Assembly: GCF_015142735.1 (NCBI RefSeq)
Contig: NZ_JACSPN010000004.1
Location: 169,229 to 233,228, forward strand
Direction of reading: 5' to 3'
From: Oerskovia douganii
Lineage (GTDB): Bacteria; Actinomycetota; Actinomycetes; Actinomycetales; Cellulomonadaceae
Length of the DNA: 64,000 nt
The notes beneath the pieces are model-generated. The model was given only the letters and a program-made list of their open reading frames with translations. It had not been told where the DNA came from and did not search any database. Below are positions 36,104 to 44,989 of this stretch, one piece after another. The position numbers and the translations under genes are program-made. Numbering within the stretch: position 1 is the stretch's first letter; each line of letters opens with the position of its first letter.

Positions 36104-37462
36104 ATGAACCGTCCCGGCAGCGACCTCGACCCTGCGCCGGCCGTGCGCCCTGCCCCGACCCCCGTCTCGTCGTACGACCCCGCGCACCTGACCTACCGGT
36201 GGTCCCGCGAGGTCGGCGCGTTCGCCCACCAGTACGACCGTGACCTGCAGCTCCTGGTCGTGTGGTCGGGCGGCCGCGAGCACGAGGCGGAGATCGTCGA
36301 GCGGGTCGCGGCCGACTTCACGGTCCTCGCGCAGGTCGAGGTCCGCTGGAGCCCCGAGAAGGTGGTCAACGACTTCGAGCGGCTCTACGGGCAGACGCTG
36401 TGGGGCACGTCGCCCAAGCACGAGGAGGTCGGCGACGGACCGTTCCTCCTGCTGGTGCTCGAGGACCCCGCCCCGGCCTACTCCTACCGCCAGAACGTCA
36501 CGGGCTACGTCGAGCTGACCAACGTCAACGTCGCGCGCGTCAAGGCCGCCGCCCGTGCGCTCACCGGCGGGTACCGCATCCACTCGAGCAACAACATTCG
36601 CGAGTTCTTCCGCGACGCCACGCTGATCCTCGGGCCCGAGCGCCTCGGCGAGATCCTCGCGCAGGACGGGCCCGCGACGGGGACCACGGTGCTCGCGGAG
36701 GACCTCGTGGGAAGCCACGGGTGGGAGAGCCTCGACCAGGTCTTCCGCACCCTGCGCTGGACGTCCCGGTACGTCGTGCTGCGCAACTTCGAGGATCTTC
36801 CCGGCGCGCTCGAGGACGACCACGAGATCGACGTGCTCTGCGACGACCAGACGGACCTCGCGGCCGTCCTCAACGCGACCGAGGTGTACCCCGGACCCGA
36901 GGGGGCGCAGTTCCGGACCCTCGTGGGAGGCGACGAGGTCTTCTTCGACACCCGGTACGTGGGCGACGGGTACCTCGACACCGAGTGGCAGCGCGAGATC
37001 CTCGCGCGCCGCGAGTGGCGGGAGGGGCCCGTCGCGGTGCCCCGCCACGACGACCACCTGTTCTCCCTGCTGTACCACGCCAAGGTGCAGAAGCCGGCCG
37101 TCAAGCCCGCCTACGTCGGTCGGCTCACGGACCTCGCCCTCGAGGTCGGGCTGCCCGAGCAGGTCGCGCGCACGCTGACCCAGGACGAGGTCGCGGCCTC
37201 GCAGCTCGACGGCTACCTCGCGGGCCACGGGTTCACGGTGCCGCTGCCCGTCGACCCCGCGGTGCACCGCAACACGGCGTTCCTCGACCGCTTCCGCCTC
37301 ACCCCCCTGGCGGACCCGCCGCTCAAGGTCGCGACGTCCGAGCTCTGGGCGTCGGCCAAGCGCAGCCCCGTGGCCAGGGCGCTCGGCCGTTCCCGCGTGG
37401 TGCGCGGTGCCTACCACCGGCTGCGGTCGGCGTTCCACGCGCTCAAGGACCGCGGGGCCTGA
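36104..37462 (+). CDS. Unidentified protein with nucleotidyltransferase-like C-terminal half
   Basis: I do not recognise a named family; 452 residues, no signal peptide or membrane segment. The first half (about residues 20-200) alternates strands and helices (LQLLVVWSGGREHEAEIVERV) and carries RIHSSNNIREFFRDATLIL. The second half has LRNFEDLP then HEIDVLCDD near residue 245, resembling the acidic D-x-D pair of minimal nucleotidyltransferases, followed by VFFDTRYVGDGYLDTEWQRE and HLFSLLYHAKVQKP, which look like a conserved core. It is followed by a kinase-like gene, a deacetylase and a GT2 on the same strand. A role in adding a phospho-substituent to a glycan is possible but inferred. Confidence 0.65.
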   Translation: MNRPGSDLDPAPAVRPAPTPVSSYDPAHLTYRWSREVGAFAHQYDRDLQLLVVWSGGREHEAEIVERVAADFTVLAQVEVRWSPEKVVNDFERLYGQTLWGTSPKHEEVGDGPFLLLVLEDPAPAYSYRQNVTGYVELTNVNVARVKAAARALTGGYRIHSSNNIREFFRDATLILGPERLGEILAQDGPATGTTVLAEDLVGSHGWESLDQVFRTLRWTSRYVVLRNFEDLPGALEDDHEIDVLCDDQTDLAAVLNATEVYPGPEGAQFRTLVGGDEVFFDTRYVGDGYLDTEWQREILARREWREGPVAVPRHDDHLFSLLYHAKVQKPAVKPAYVGRLTDLALEVGLPEQVARTLTQDEVAASQLDGYLAGHGFTVPLPVDPAVHRNTAFLDRFRLTPLADPPLKVATSELWASAKRSPVARALGRSRVVRGAYHRLRSAFHALKDRGA

Positions 37463-37492
37463 CGGGGCGCCGCCTCGCACGGCGGGGCGCGA

Positions 37493-37508
37493 CCCGCCGT
37501 ACGGCGGG
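37493..37508. repeat. 16-bp perfect palindrome in the 37463-37617 gap
   Basis: CCCGCCGTACGGCGGG; as RNA it can form a 6-bp stem with a GTAC loop. It sits 30 bp after the stop at 37462, so it may terminate or attenuate transcription before the kinase-like gene, or be a protein site. ATTTCGCCCGC at 37532-37542 resembles the locus's TTTCACC elements. Confidence 0.35.
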
Positions 37509-37617
37509 AGAGGCCCGCCACGGCCGCCCGGATTTCGCCCGCTCCGGCGGCGCCCCGCCATGGACCGGTCGAGGGGCTCCCCGCTCCCTGGTCCGCCGGG
37601 TCGTCGACCGGGCGCGG

Positions 37618-38283
37618 ATGGTCTACATCTTCGGCAGCCCGGTGGGCGCGACGTTCGTCAAGGCCACCGACCGCTCGGTGACCGTCTACACGACGCACCG
37701 CGGACGCCCGACGGTCTCGAAGTACTTCGCCCGTACGCGCGTCGGCAAGGACGCGTTCCTCGCGGAGAAGGCCACGGGCGACCTCTTCGGCGACCGGCCG
37801 TGGCGCATGCCCGTGGTGCGCTGGCACCGTCGCGGCTTCACGGTCCCGCGCCTGCCGGACGAGTCCCGGCTCGACGTCGCGGGGCAGCAGCTCTCGCGCG
37901 AGGACCGGGTCGGCATGGGGGCGTGGACCCTGGACGTCCTGCTCGAGATCTACCTCACGGGGCACCTGCACGGCGACCTGCAGCCGCACAACATCTGGAT
38001 GCTCGACGGGCGGCCCGTCGTGACCGACTTCGAGACGTTCGGGCCGCGGACGGCAGGCATCCCGTTCCTCGACTCGGGCGACATCACGGGCAACGACCCC
38101 CGCCCGCGCGACCGGAGCCTGGACCCCGCGTTCGACCCCGAGGACGACTGGTCGTTCCACCACATGCTCGGTGTGACGCTCCAGGACGCCGTCGACGCGC
38201 TGCGCCCGCGGCTCGTCGCCGCGAGCGCCACCTCGCCCGAGGCCCGCGCGAAGCTCGAGGCGCTCGACGGGGAGCGCACCTGA
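37618..38283 (+). CDS. Kinase-fold protein with DFE instead of DFG
   Basis: Small protein-kinase/LPS-kinase-like fold, 221 residues. A candidate beta-3 lysine (TVSKYFARTRVGKDAF) and helix-C glutamate (LAEKATGDLF) come first; the catalytic loop is HGDLQPHNIWML (HGDxxxxN) near residue 119, and the metal-binding motif is VVTDFETFGP, with Glu where Gly is usual. A Gly-rich loop is short or missing. Such proteins occur in lipopolysaccharide and capsule loci as sugar or lipid kinases. The ATG at 37618 has no good ribosome site and lies 155 bp after the upstream gene, so the true start is uncertain. Likely works with the preceding nucleotidyltransferase-like protein. Confidence 0.65.
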   Translation: MVYIFGSPVGATFVKATDRSVTVYTTHRGRPTVSKYFARTRVGKDAFLAEKATGDLFGDRPWRMPVVRWHRRGFTVPRLPDESRLDVAGQQLSREDRVGMGAWTLDVLLEIYLTGHLHGDLQPHNIWMLDGRPVVTDFETFGPRTAGIPFLDSGDITGNDPRPRDRSLDPAFDPEDDWSFHHMLGVTLQDAVDALRPRLVAASATSPEARAKLEALDGERT

Positions 38284-38319
38284 GGCGGGACGGCGCGCGC
38301 GCCCGCCCCGCGGCCCCCG

Positions 38320-38325
38320 TAGCAT
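38320..38325 (+). promoter_or_regulatory. Weak -10 candidate for the deacetylase gene
   Basis: TAGCAT in the 107-bp gap between the kinase-like gene and the deacetylase. No clear -35. The gene may instead be read through from upstream. Confidence 0.25.
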
Positions 38326-38390
38326 CTGCACCACCGCGCCCGGCCCGTCCGGCGCGCTCCACGTCCCGGACGACCAGAGAGGGTCAGTCG

Positions 38391-39233
38391 ATGTCCGAGT
38401 CCCAGCCCGGCGGCTCCCGCACGGCCGCCCGCCGTCCTCCACGCGGGATCGTGGTCCGTCGCCGCGACATCGAGAGCACGCCGCCGCCCGTCGGGGGCCG
38501 CTTCTCCGACGTCGCGTACACCCGGCTGCCGCTCCCCCGGGCGCTGACGCGCGCGCTGGGAACGTTCTGCGTCAACACGTCGGACCGGGTCGTGGCGATC
38601 ACGTACGACGACGGCCCGCACCCCGAGCACACGCCTCGCCTCCTCGACCTGCTGGCCGAGCGCGGCGCGACGGCCACGTTCTTCGCGCTCGCCCGGCAGG
38701 TGCGGGCCCACCCGGAGATCGCCCGCCGCATCCTCGCCGAGGGGCACGAGCTCGCGCTCCACGGGCAGGACCACCGGTCGCTGCTGACGATGGGCGACGC
38801 GGAGGCGGTCCGGTACGTGCGGGACGCGAAGGACGAGGTCGAGTCGATCGTCTCGGCGCCGATCGTCTCGTTCCGGCCTCCCTACGGCGCGCACACGGTC
38901 CGGCAGGCCCACGGCATCGCGGGCCTGGGGATGGACGTGCTCATCTGGTCGGGCGACGCGTTCGACTGGATCGACGGCGAGGAGGAGCAGATCGCGGAAC
39001 GCGCACTGTCGACCGTCTTCCCCGGGAGCATGCTGCTGCTGCACGACGACCGCGGCGACCCGGAGACGCTCGCCCCCGACGAGGTGCTGCCGGCCTTCGA
39101 CAAGGCACGGGTCCTGGACCTGCTGCTGGATCGGCTCGCGGCCGACGGCTACCGGACCGTGACCGCCCACGACCTGACGGCGTCGTACCAGCCCGTCATG
39201 AGCATGGCCCGCGAGAGGATGCGTCAGGCATGA
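38391..39233 (+). CDS. Polysaccharide deacetylase family protein (CE4/NodB)
   Basis: Metal-dependent deacetylase of N-acetylated sugars, 280 residues. The NodB-domain motifs are in order: ITYDDGPHPEHT (catalytic Asp and metal Asp) near residue 66, ALHGQDHRSL (metal His pair), FRPPYGAHT and LLLHDDR (last catalytic His). No signal peptide or membrane helix is evident, so it may act on a cytoplasmic lipid-linked glycan intermediate, which is unusual for a family with many extracellular members. ATG with AGAGAGGG upstream. It ends in an ATGA overlap with the GT2 gene. Confidence 0.9.
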   Translation: MSESQPGGSRTAARRPPRGIVVRRRDIESTPPPVGGRFSDVAYTRLPLPRALTRALGTFCVNTSDRVVAITYDDGPHPEHTPRLLDLLAERGATATFFALARQVRAHPEIARRILAEGHELALHGQDHRSLLTMGDAEAVRYVRDAKDEVESIVSAPIVSFRPPYGAHTVRQAHGIAGLGMDVLIWSGDAFDWIDGEEEQIAERALSTVFPGSMLLLHDDRGDPETLAPDEVLPAFDKARVLDLLLDRLAADGYRTVTAHDLTASYQPVMSMARERMRQA

Positions 39234-40315
39234 GCACACCCACCGGTGCGGGGGCCCGCCCGGAGCTGTCGGTGATCATCCCGGCGTACGACGCCGAGGC
39301 GACCCTCGGGGTCCAGCTCGGTGCGCTGCTCGCGCAGCGCCCGGCCTGGCCCTGGGAGGTGATCGTGAGCGACAACGGGTCGAGCGACGGGACGCGTCGG
39401 CTCGTCGCGGAGTGGACCGAGCGCATGCCCGAGCTCCGGCTCGTGGACGCCTCGGCCCGTCGTGGTCCCAGCGCGGCCCGGAACATCGCGGTCGCGCAGG
39501 CGAGGTCCGAGGCACTGGCCTTCTGCGACGCCGACGACATGGTCGCCGACGGCTGGGTCGAGGCCGTGCACCGTGCCCTGAGCGAGCACGAGTTCGTCGC
39601 GGGCCCGTTCGAGGGGGCGCGGCTCAACGCGGGCCTGACGTCGGCGGTCTCGTGGACGGCCCAGACGGACCGGCTGACGGTCAAGCCCGGGCTCGAGCAG
39701 TTCGTCACGGCCGGCTCCGGCAACATGGGCGTGCGCACGGCGGTCTTCGACGAGGTCGGGGGGTTCTACGAGGGGGCCCGGACCGCCGAGGACGACGACT
39801 TCTGCATCCGCGTGCAGCTCGCGGGGCACGACCTGGTCTTCGACCGCGACATCGTGCTGCACGTCCGGCGCCGTGACGGGCTGCGGAACATCGCCCGGCA
39901 GTCCTTCGCGTACGGCGCGGGCGAACGGTGGCTGAGCCGCCGCTACGCGCTGCTGTACGCGCAGGCGCCGCAGCACGCCGGCGGTGACCCCGCGACCGCG
40001 GCGCCCTCCTCCGAGGCCGCCGGGGCGGAGGTCACGGGCGGCGCTGCGGGGACGACCGCGACGGGCGCCGGCTCGACGACGGGTACGGGGACCGGGAGCC
40101 GCGTCTCCGCGCTCGCCCGGCGCGGCAGGACGTTCGTGGTGCGCGGCGCCTCGTTCGCCCGCAAGGCCGTCCGGAAGGCGTCCACGGTCCGCCGCCCGGG
40201 GGACCTCTCGGACCTGGTGTGGCGCCTGAGCTGGGACGCGGGGTGGCGGTTCGGGCGCATCCCCGAGGCGCCGCCGATCGTCCCGCCGCCGAGCTGGCGG
40301 CGCGACGCGACCTAG
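39230..40315 (+). CDS. Glycosyltransferase family 2
   Basis: Inverting GT-A glycosyltransferase, 361 residues. SVIIPAYDAEATLGVQL, VIVSDNGSSDGTRRLV and the DxD-type FCDADDMVADGW are intact, followed by TAEDDDFCIRVQLAGHD as the catalytic-base region. From about residue 255 a low-complexity Ala/Gly/Thr stretch leads to a basic C-terminal tail. Translationally coupled to the deacetylase gene (ATGA). Convergent with 40312-41316; the two genes share 4 bp, each stop codon lying within the other's stop region. Confidence 0.9.
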   Translation: MSTPTGAGARPELSVIIPAYDAEATLGVQLGALLAQRPAWPWEVIVSDNGSSDGTRRLVAEWTERMPELRLVDASARRGPSAARNIAVAQARSEALAFCDADDMVADGWVEAVHRALSEHEFVAGPFEGARLNAGLTSAVSWTAQTDRLTVKPGLEQFVTAGSGNMGVRTAVFDEVGGFYEGARTAEDDDFCIRVQLAGHDLVFDRDIVLHVRRRDGLRNIARQSFAYGAGERWLSRRYALLYAQAPQHAGGDPATAAPSSEAAGAEVTGGAAGTTATGAGSTTGTGTGSRVSALARRGRTFVVRGASFARKAVRKASTVRRPGDLSDLVWRLSWDAGWRFGRIPEAPPIVPPPSWRRDAT

Positions 40316-41316
40316 CCCTCGGCCGAGCCGTCCGGCAGGCGGTCCGGGTGGCCGCCCCCGTCCTGCCCCCGGTCCAGGGCTCGCCGGGCCCGCTCGCGCA
40401 CCCAGTCGACGGGGGCGAGCGGCGCGAACCGCGCGGCCCACGCCACGTGGCCCAGTGCGGCGCCGACGCGACGCTCGGCGAGCTCGGCACGAGCGGCCCG
40501 TGCGGCGCTCCACGCGGCGAAGCGGTCGTTGGCGCGCAGCCGGTCGCGGTAGGCCGCGTCCAGCCCGGCCGTGCCCCGGGGGTCCGCAGCGCGGGCCTGC
40601 GCGCGACGCTCGCGCAGGATGACCCGGATCCCGGCAGCGAGGTCGCGGTAGGCGCGCGTGGTGTTGCCGGGGTGGTAGCGGTAGTCGACCAGGACGTCGT
40701 CGACGTGGACGAACGGTCCGAGGGTCGTGGCCGCGAGGACCAGGTCGAGGTCCTCGCCCTGGCGGTAGACGGGGTCGAACCCACCCACCGCGTCGAACGC
40801 GCTGCGGCGGATCACGAGGTTGGGCAGCATGATGCCCGTCCGGCCGCGGACCACGTCGCGGGCGTCGCGGGCCGGACGCTGGTCGGCGGCGACGAGCTGG
40901 TCGCCCGCCGCGTCGACCGTGCGCATCGCGCAGTAGCCGATCACGGCGTCGGGCCGTGACGCCAGGGCCTCGACCGTGAGGCGCACGCGGTCGGGGTGCC
41001 ACCGGTCGTCGTCGTCGAGGAACGCGAGCAGCGATCCCCGCGTGTGCCGGACGCCCGTGTTGCGGGCGACGGACACGCCCGACGGGTCCAGGCGCAGGAC
41101 CGTGCCGACGCCTGCCTGCTCCACGAGGTCGCGGATCACGGCCGGGTCGGGCGACCCGTCGTCGACCACGACGAGCTCGACGTGGGGGTACGTCTGCGCC
41201 GCGACCGAGGCCAGCGCCTCGGCCAGGAAGGGGCCGCCGCGGTTGGTCGCGACGACCACGCTCACGAGCGGTTCGGCGACAGCGGCGGCCGCGGCATCGG
41301 GACCTCGGTCGGGCAC
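40312..41316 (-). CDS. Glycosyltransferase family 2
   Basis: GT-A glycosyltransferase, 334 residues. VSVVVATNRGGPFLAEALAS, LVVVDDGSPDP, LLAFLDDDDRWHPDR (DxD) and YRQGEDLDLVLAA (acidic base region) are all visible. Start GTG at 41314-41316 with GAGGAGCGCC upstream; the open frame continues to 42177 but only antisense to the neighbouring gene. Transcribed from the 80-bp divergent gap shared with the GT4-GT2 fusion gene. Confidence 0.9.
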   Translation of the reverse strand: MPDRGPDAAAAAVAEPLVSVVVATNRGGPFLAEALASVAAQTYPHVELVVVDDGSPDPAVIRDLVEQAGVGTVLRLDPSGVSVARNTGVRHTRGSLLAFLDDDDRWHPDRVRLTVEALASRPDAVIGYCAMRTVDAAGDQLVAADQRPARDARDVVRGRTGIMLPNLVIRRSAFDAVGGFDPVYRQGEDLDLVLAATTLGPFVHVDDVLVDYRYHPGNTTRAYRDLAAGIRVILRERRAQARAADPRGTAGLDAAYRDRLRANDRFAAWSAARAARAELAERRVGAALGHVAWAARFAPLAPVDWVRERARRALDRGQDGGGHPDRLPDGSAEG

Positions 41317-41396
41317 GGCGCTCCTCGGTTGTCGGTCGGGGTGAAATCGCTGAGATCGCAGGGGCCAGGGCCCCTCGCTGGTGGACAATCTCCCAC
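41317..41396. promoter_or_regulatory. 80-bp divergent gap with TTTCACCCC element
   Basis: On the complement TTTCACCCCGACCG spans 41333-41346, closely matching TTTCACCCGACCGG at 17484. Rightward, GACAAT at 41384-41389 lies 7 nt before the ATG at 41397 with no Shine-Dalgarno, so that gene may be leaderless. Confidence 0.4.
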
Positions 41397-43562
41397 ATGA
41401 GGATCCTCCGCGTCTCGCACAGCGCCGTGGTCGACGCATGGCGGGAGCGGGAGCGGGAGCTGCGGACGGCCGGGCTCGACGTCCACCTGGTGTCGGCGCT
41501 CGCCTGGGACGAGGGCGGCACCACGGTCCCGCTGCGTCCCCGGCCGGGCGAACCGGTCGAGGGGGTCCGCACGTTCGGCTCGCACCCTGCGCTCTTCGTC
41601 TGGTCGCCCGGCCCGCTCTGGCGGTTGCTGGGCCAGGGGTGGGACGTCCTGGACCTGCACGAGGAGCCGTTCGCCCTGGCCACGGCCGAGATCCTCGCGC
41701 TGCGCGGGCTCCGCGCCCTCGTGCCGGGCAGGGCCCGCCGCCCCGCGCCGCCGTACGTGCTGTACTCGGCGCAGAACATCTCCAAGCGCTACCCGTGGCC
41801 CTTCCGCGCGTTCGAGGCCGCGGCCCTGCGCGGCGCGGCAGCGGTGTCGGTGTGCAACGAGGCCGCGGCGCGCATCGTCCGTGCCAAGGGCGCGCGCGGC
41901 GCGGTCGAGGTGGTCCCGCTGGGCGTGGACCTGTCGGTCTTCGCCCCCGCCCCGGCGAGCGACCTGCCCGACGGCGCCGCCCCGCTCGCGGCGCCGGGGC
42001 ACCCGGGTGGAGCGGGAGAGCCTCGCAGCACGGGCGGGACGACGGGCACCGCGACCGCGGTCCACGTCGGCTACGCGGGTCGCCTCGCCCTGCACAAGGG
42101 CGTGGACGTCCTGCTCGCTGCGGCCGAGCTGGACGGGCGCCTCCACGTGACCCTCGCGGGCGACGGCCCCTCGGCACGCGCGCTGCGCGAGCGTGCCCGA
42201 CCGCTGGGCGACCGGGTCCGCTTCGTGGGACCGCTGTCCGGCGACGACCTGGTCGCGTTCTACCGCTCGCTCGACGTCCTGGCCGTGCCGTCCCTCGAGA
42301 CCTCCGGCTGGGTCGAGCAGTTCGGTCGGGTCGCGGTCGAGGCCATGGCGTGCGGGACTCCCGTGGTGGCGAGCGACTCGGGGGCCCTGCCCGACGTCGT
42401 GGGCGGTGCGGGACTGCTCGTGCCCCCCGGTGACGCTGCGGCCCTGCGGGCGGCGCTCGTGCGGGTCGTCGACGAGCCGGGCCTCGCCGCGACGCTCCGC
42501 GACCAGGGGGTCGCGCGCGCGTCGTCGTGCTCGTGGCCCCAGGTCGCCCGCCGCTACCTGGCCCTCTACGAGCACGCGACGGCGCACCCCTCGCCCGGAG
42601 CCCCCGCCCCCGCGCCGTCGCCCCCTCCGGGCGACGAGCCCGCCCGCGGGACCGGTGCCGCGCCGTCGGGCAGCGAGCCCGGGCAGCCGCCCGAGGTGGT
42701 CCTCGTCGCCTACGGGTCCCCGGACCTGGTGCGCGACGCGCTGGCTCCGCTCGTCGGGAAGCTGCCCCTCACCGTCGTCGACAACTCGTCGATGCCGGAG
42801 GTCCGCGAGGTCGCCGAGCTCGCCGGGGCCCGCTACCTCGACCCCGGCCGCAACGGCGGGTTCGCGGCAGGCGTCAACCACGCGCTGCGCCACCGGCAGA
42901 CCCCCGGGTCGGACGTGCTGCTGCTCAACCCCGACGCGGTCGTGACCCCGGAGGACGTCCTGACGCTCCAGGAACGGCTCCACGGGGCACCCGACCTCGC
43001 GAGCGTCGGCCCGGCACAGGTCGACGGGCAGGGCGCCGCGGCCCGCGTCGTGTGGCCCTACCCGTCCCCCGCCGGGACGTGGGTCGAGGCCGTGGGCCTC
43101 GGCGCGCTGAGGCCCACCCCGCCGGGCAGGTCGTTCGTCATCGGGTCCGTGCTCATGCTGCGGGCCGACGCGCTGGAGCAGGTCGGGACGTTCGACGAGA
43201 ACTTCTTCCTGTACGCCGAGGAGACCGACTGGGCCTACCGCGCGACCCTCCTCGGCAAGCGCCACCTGGCCGTCACCGAGGTCGAGGCCCTGCACCTCGG
43301 TGGTGCCACGAGCAGCGACCCCACCCGCCGCGAGACGCACTTCCACGCCTCCCAGGAGCGGTACCTGCGCAAGCACTTCGGGACGGCGGGCTGGCAGGCG
43401 GCGCGCGCCGGCGTCCTCGCGGGGTCGGCCGCGCGCGCCGTCGCGCTCCGGGGGGACGGGCGCACCCTGGCCCGCCTGCGGGTCCGCCTGTACCTGCGCG
43501 GCCCCCTCTCGGCAGAGGCCGCGATGCTGCGCGGCCCCGCGTCGCCGGACCCCGCGACGTGA
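41397..43562 (+). CDS. GT4-GT2 fusion glycosyltransferase
   Basis: Two glycosyltransferases in one 721-residue chain. Residues 1-395 are GT-B family 4 (YAGRLALHKGVDVLLAA, EQFGRVAVEAMACGTPVVA). A Pro/Ala-rich linker (about 396-430) joins a GT2 domain resembling rhamnosyltransferases: VVDNSSMPEVREVAE, DPGRNGGFAAGVNHAL, DVLLLNPDAVVTPED and FFLYAEETDWAYRA near residue 605. There is no stop or frameshift between them. A fused pair could add two consecutive sugars. First gene of a four-gene rightward operon; its stop overlaps the next gene's GTG. Confidence 0.9.
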   Translation: MRILRVSHSAVVDAWRERERELRTAGLDVHLVSALAWDEGGTTVPLRPRPGEPVEGVRTFGSHPALFVWSPGPLWRLLGQGWDVLDLHEEPFALATAEILALRGLRALVPGRARRPAPPYVLYSAQNISKRYPWPFRAFEAAALRGAAAVSVCNEAAARIVRAKGARGAVEVVPLGVDLSVFAPAPASDLPDGAAPLAAPGHPGGAGEPRSTGGTTGTATAVHVGYAGRLALHKGVDVLLAAAELDGRLHVTLAGDGPSARALRERARPLGDRVRFVGPLSGDDLVAFYRSLDVLAVPSLETSGWVEQFGRVAVEAMACGTPVVASDSGALPDVVGGAGLLVPPGDAAALRAALVRVVDEPGLAATLRDQGVARASSCSWPQVARRYLALYEHATAHPSPGAPAPAPSPPPGDEPARGTGAAPSGSEPGQPPEVVLVAYGSPDLVRDALAPLVGKLPLTVVDNSSMPEVREVAELAGARYLDPGRNGGFAAGVNHALRHRQTPGSDVLLLNPDAVVTPEDVLTLQERLHGAPDLASVGPAQVDGQGAAARVVWPYPSPAGTWVEAVGLGALRPTPPGRSFVIGSVLMLRADALEQVGTFDENFFLYAEETDWAYRATLLGKRHLAVTEVEALHLGGATSSDPTRRETHFHASQERYLRKHFGTAGWQAARAGVLAGSAARAVALRGDGRTLARLRVRLYLRGPLSAEAAMLRGPASPDPAT

Positions 43563-44989
43563 TCCGCCGGTCGCTCGCCTGGGTCGTGGGCTCGGCCGCG
43601 GTCGCCGCGGTCCTCGTCGGGATCGGCTTCCTCGTCCCGGAGTACACCGCGATCTCGGTCGGGGTGGCCGCCCTCGTCCTCGTCGTCGGGATGACCGTCT
43701 ACGAGCCCGCGGCCATGCCGATCCTCGCGATGCCCGCGATGGTGATCGTCGAACGGGTCGGGGGCGACGCCGTCAACCTCTCGCTCAGCGACTTCGCGCT
43801 CTTCGGCGCGTTCTGGTTCGCGCTGTTCTTCACCCAGCGCCCCCTCTCGCGGCCCATGCGCTCGCTGCTGTGGCTCTCCGCGCTCTACCAGGTCGCGACC
43901 CTGTTCACCGTGATCGCCAACCCGTACACCGCGAACACCGTCGAGTGGTTCCACGCGTGGCTGTCGGTGGGCGGGGCGCTCCTGGTCGGCTGGGCCGTCG
44001 GGAGGGCAGGACGCGCGCGGCTCGGCCTCACCCTGTTCATGATCCCGTGCCTGATCATCGCGGTCCTCACGTGCTTCACCGCGCTGCAGCAGCTCGCCGC
44101 GGGCGACACGGGCCCCGTGTACCTCCAGATCCCGTTCCCGATGCACAAGAACTTCGTCGGGTGCGTCCTGGGGAGCGCGGCGCTGCTCGCCTATGCGCGT
44201 CCGTGGTGGGTGGGGTGGCCCAAGGCGTTCACGTACCCGGCGTTCTGGCTGTTCGGGCTCGCGGTGCTCGCGTCGCAGTCGCGCCAGGCCCTGATCGGCC
44301 TCGCGATCGGGGTCGTCCTCATCACGCTGCGCGCCGACCCCGACCGCAAGCGCTCCAAGCTCATCCTGCTCGCCGCGATCCCCGCGGTGTACTTCGTGTG
44401 GGCCGCCGTCCAGGAACAGCTCGCGACCAACGACCAGTTCAACTCCGCGTACCAGCGGCTGACCTGGTACGAGCAGGCCATCGACGTCTGGGAGCGCAGC
44501 CCGTGGGTCGGGGTCGGGCTGCGCTGGTGGGTCGCGAACCGCACCGAGTACACCTTCCAGCCCCCCAACGCCGAGCTCGAGGTGCTCACGTCGGCCGGGC
44601 TCGTCGGGCTCGTCGCGTTCATCGTCCTGTTCTTCGGTTCGCTCGTCGTGCTGTGGCGGATCAACCCCCGGTTCGGGACGCTCGCGTTCTCGGTCCTCCT
44701 CATGCGGTTCATCCAGGGGCAGTTCGACCTGTTCTGGGTGTCGGTCCAGGTGTCGGTGCCGTTCCTCATCGTCGGCGTCTGCGTGGGCGCCGACGCCTAC
44801 GCCGAGTCCCGGCGAGCCGCGCGCGAGGAGACCGGCGACAGGCTCCCGGTCGACGACCTCCGGTCGGTCGAGGAGATGCTCGACGCCCGGGGCCCCTCGA
44901 AGCACCTCGTGCTCACCCCGGCCTCGATCCCCGTGCCCCAGCCCGACCCCGCGCCCACGGGCCGCCACCGGAAGGACCCGACCACGTGA
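43559..44989 (+). CDS. O-antigen ligase/polymerase-like membrane protein
   Basis: Polytopic membrane protein, 476 residues, about ten to twelve helices. The Wzy_C/WaaL-type features are a helix ending LASQSRQALIGLAIGVVLI, with the characteristic Ser-Arg, a long outside loop (about residues 285-345, NSAYQRLTWYEQAIDVWERSPWVGVGLRWW) containing the ERSPWVGVG stretch typical of these enzymes, and then EVLTSAGLVGLVAFIVLFF. The last 70 residues are a hydrophilic tail. It would polymerise repeat units or ligate a chain to a surface acceptor. GTG start overlaps the preceding stop (GTGA). Confidence 0.85.
   Translation: MIRRSLAWVVGSAAVAAVLVGIGFLVPEYTAISVGVAALVLVVGMTVYEPAAMPILAMPAMVIVERVGGDAVNLSLSDFALFGAFWFALFFTQRPLSRPMRSLLWLSALYQVATLFTVIANPYTANTVEWFHAWLSVGGALLVGWAVGRAGRARLGLTLFMIPCLIIAVLTCFTALQQLAAGDTGPVYLQIPFPMHKNFVGCVLGSAALLAYARPWWVGWPKAFTYPAFWLFGLAVLASQSRQALIGLAIGVVLITLRADPDRKRSKLILLAAIPAVYFVWAAVQEQLATNDQFNSAYQRLTWYEQAIDVWERSPWVGVGLRWWVANRTEYTFQPPNAELEVLTSAGLVGLVAFIVLFFGSLVVLWRINPRFGTLAFSVLLMRFIQGQFDLFWVSVQVSVPFLIVGVCVGADAYAESRRAAREETGDRLPVDDLRSVEEMLDARGPSKHLVLTPASIPVPQPDPAPTGRHRKDPTT

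Noticed and set aside
35897-37561. N-terminal extension of the LamG-repeat protein
   Set aside because: Would run antisense through the 36104-37462 gene; a clear signal peptide and ribosome site start at 35896.
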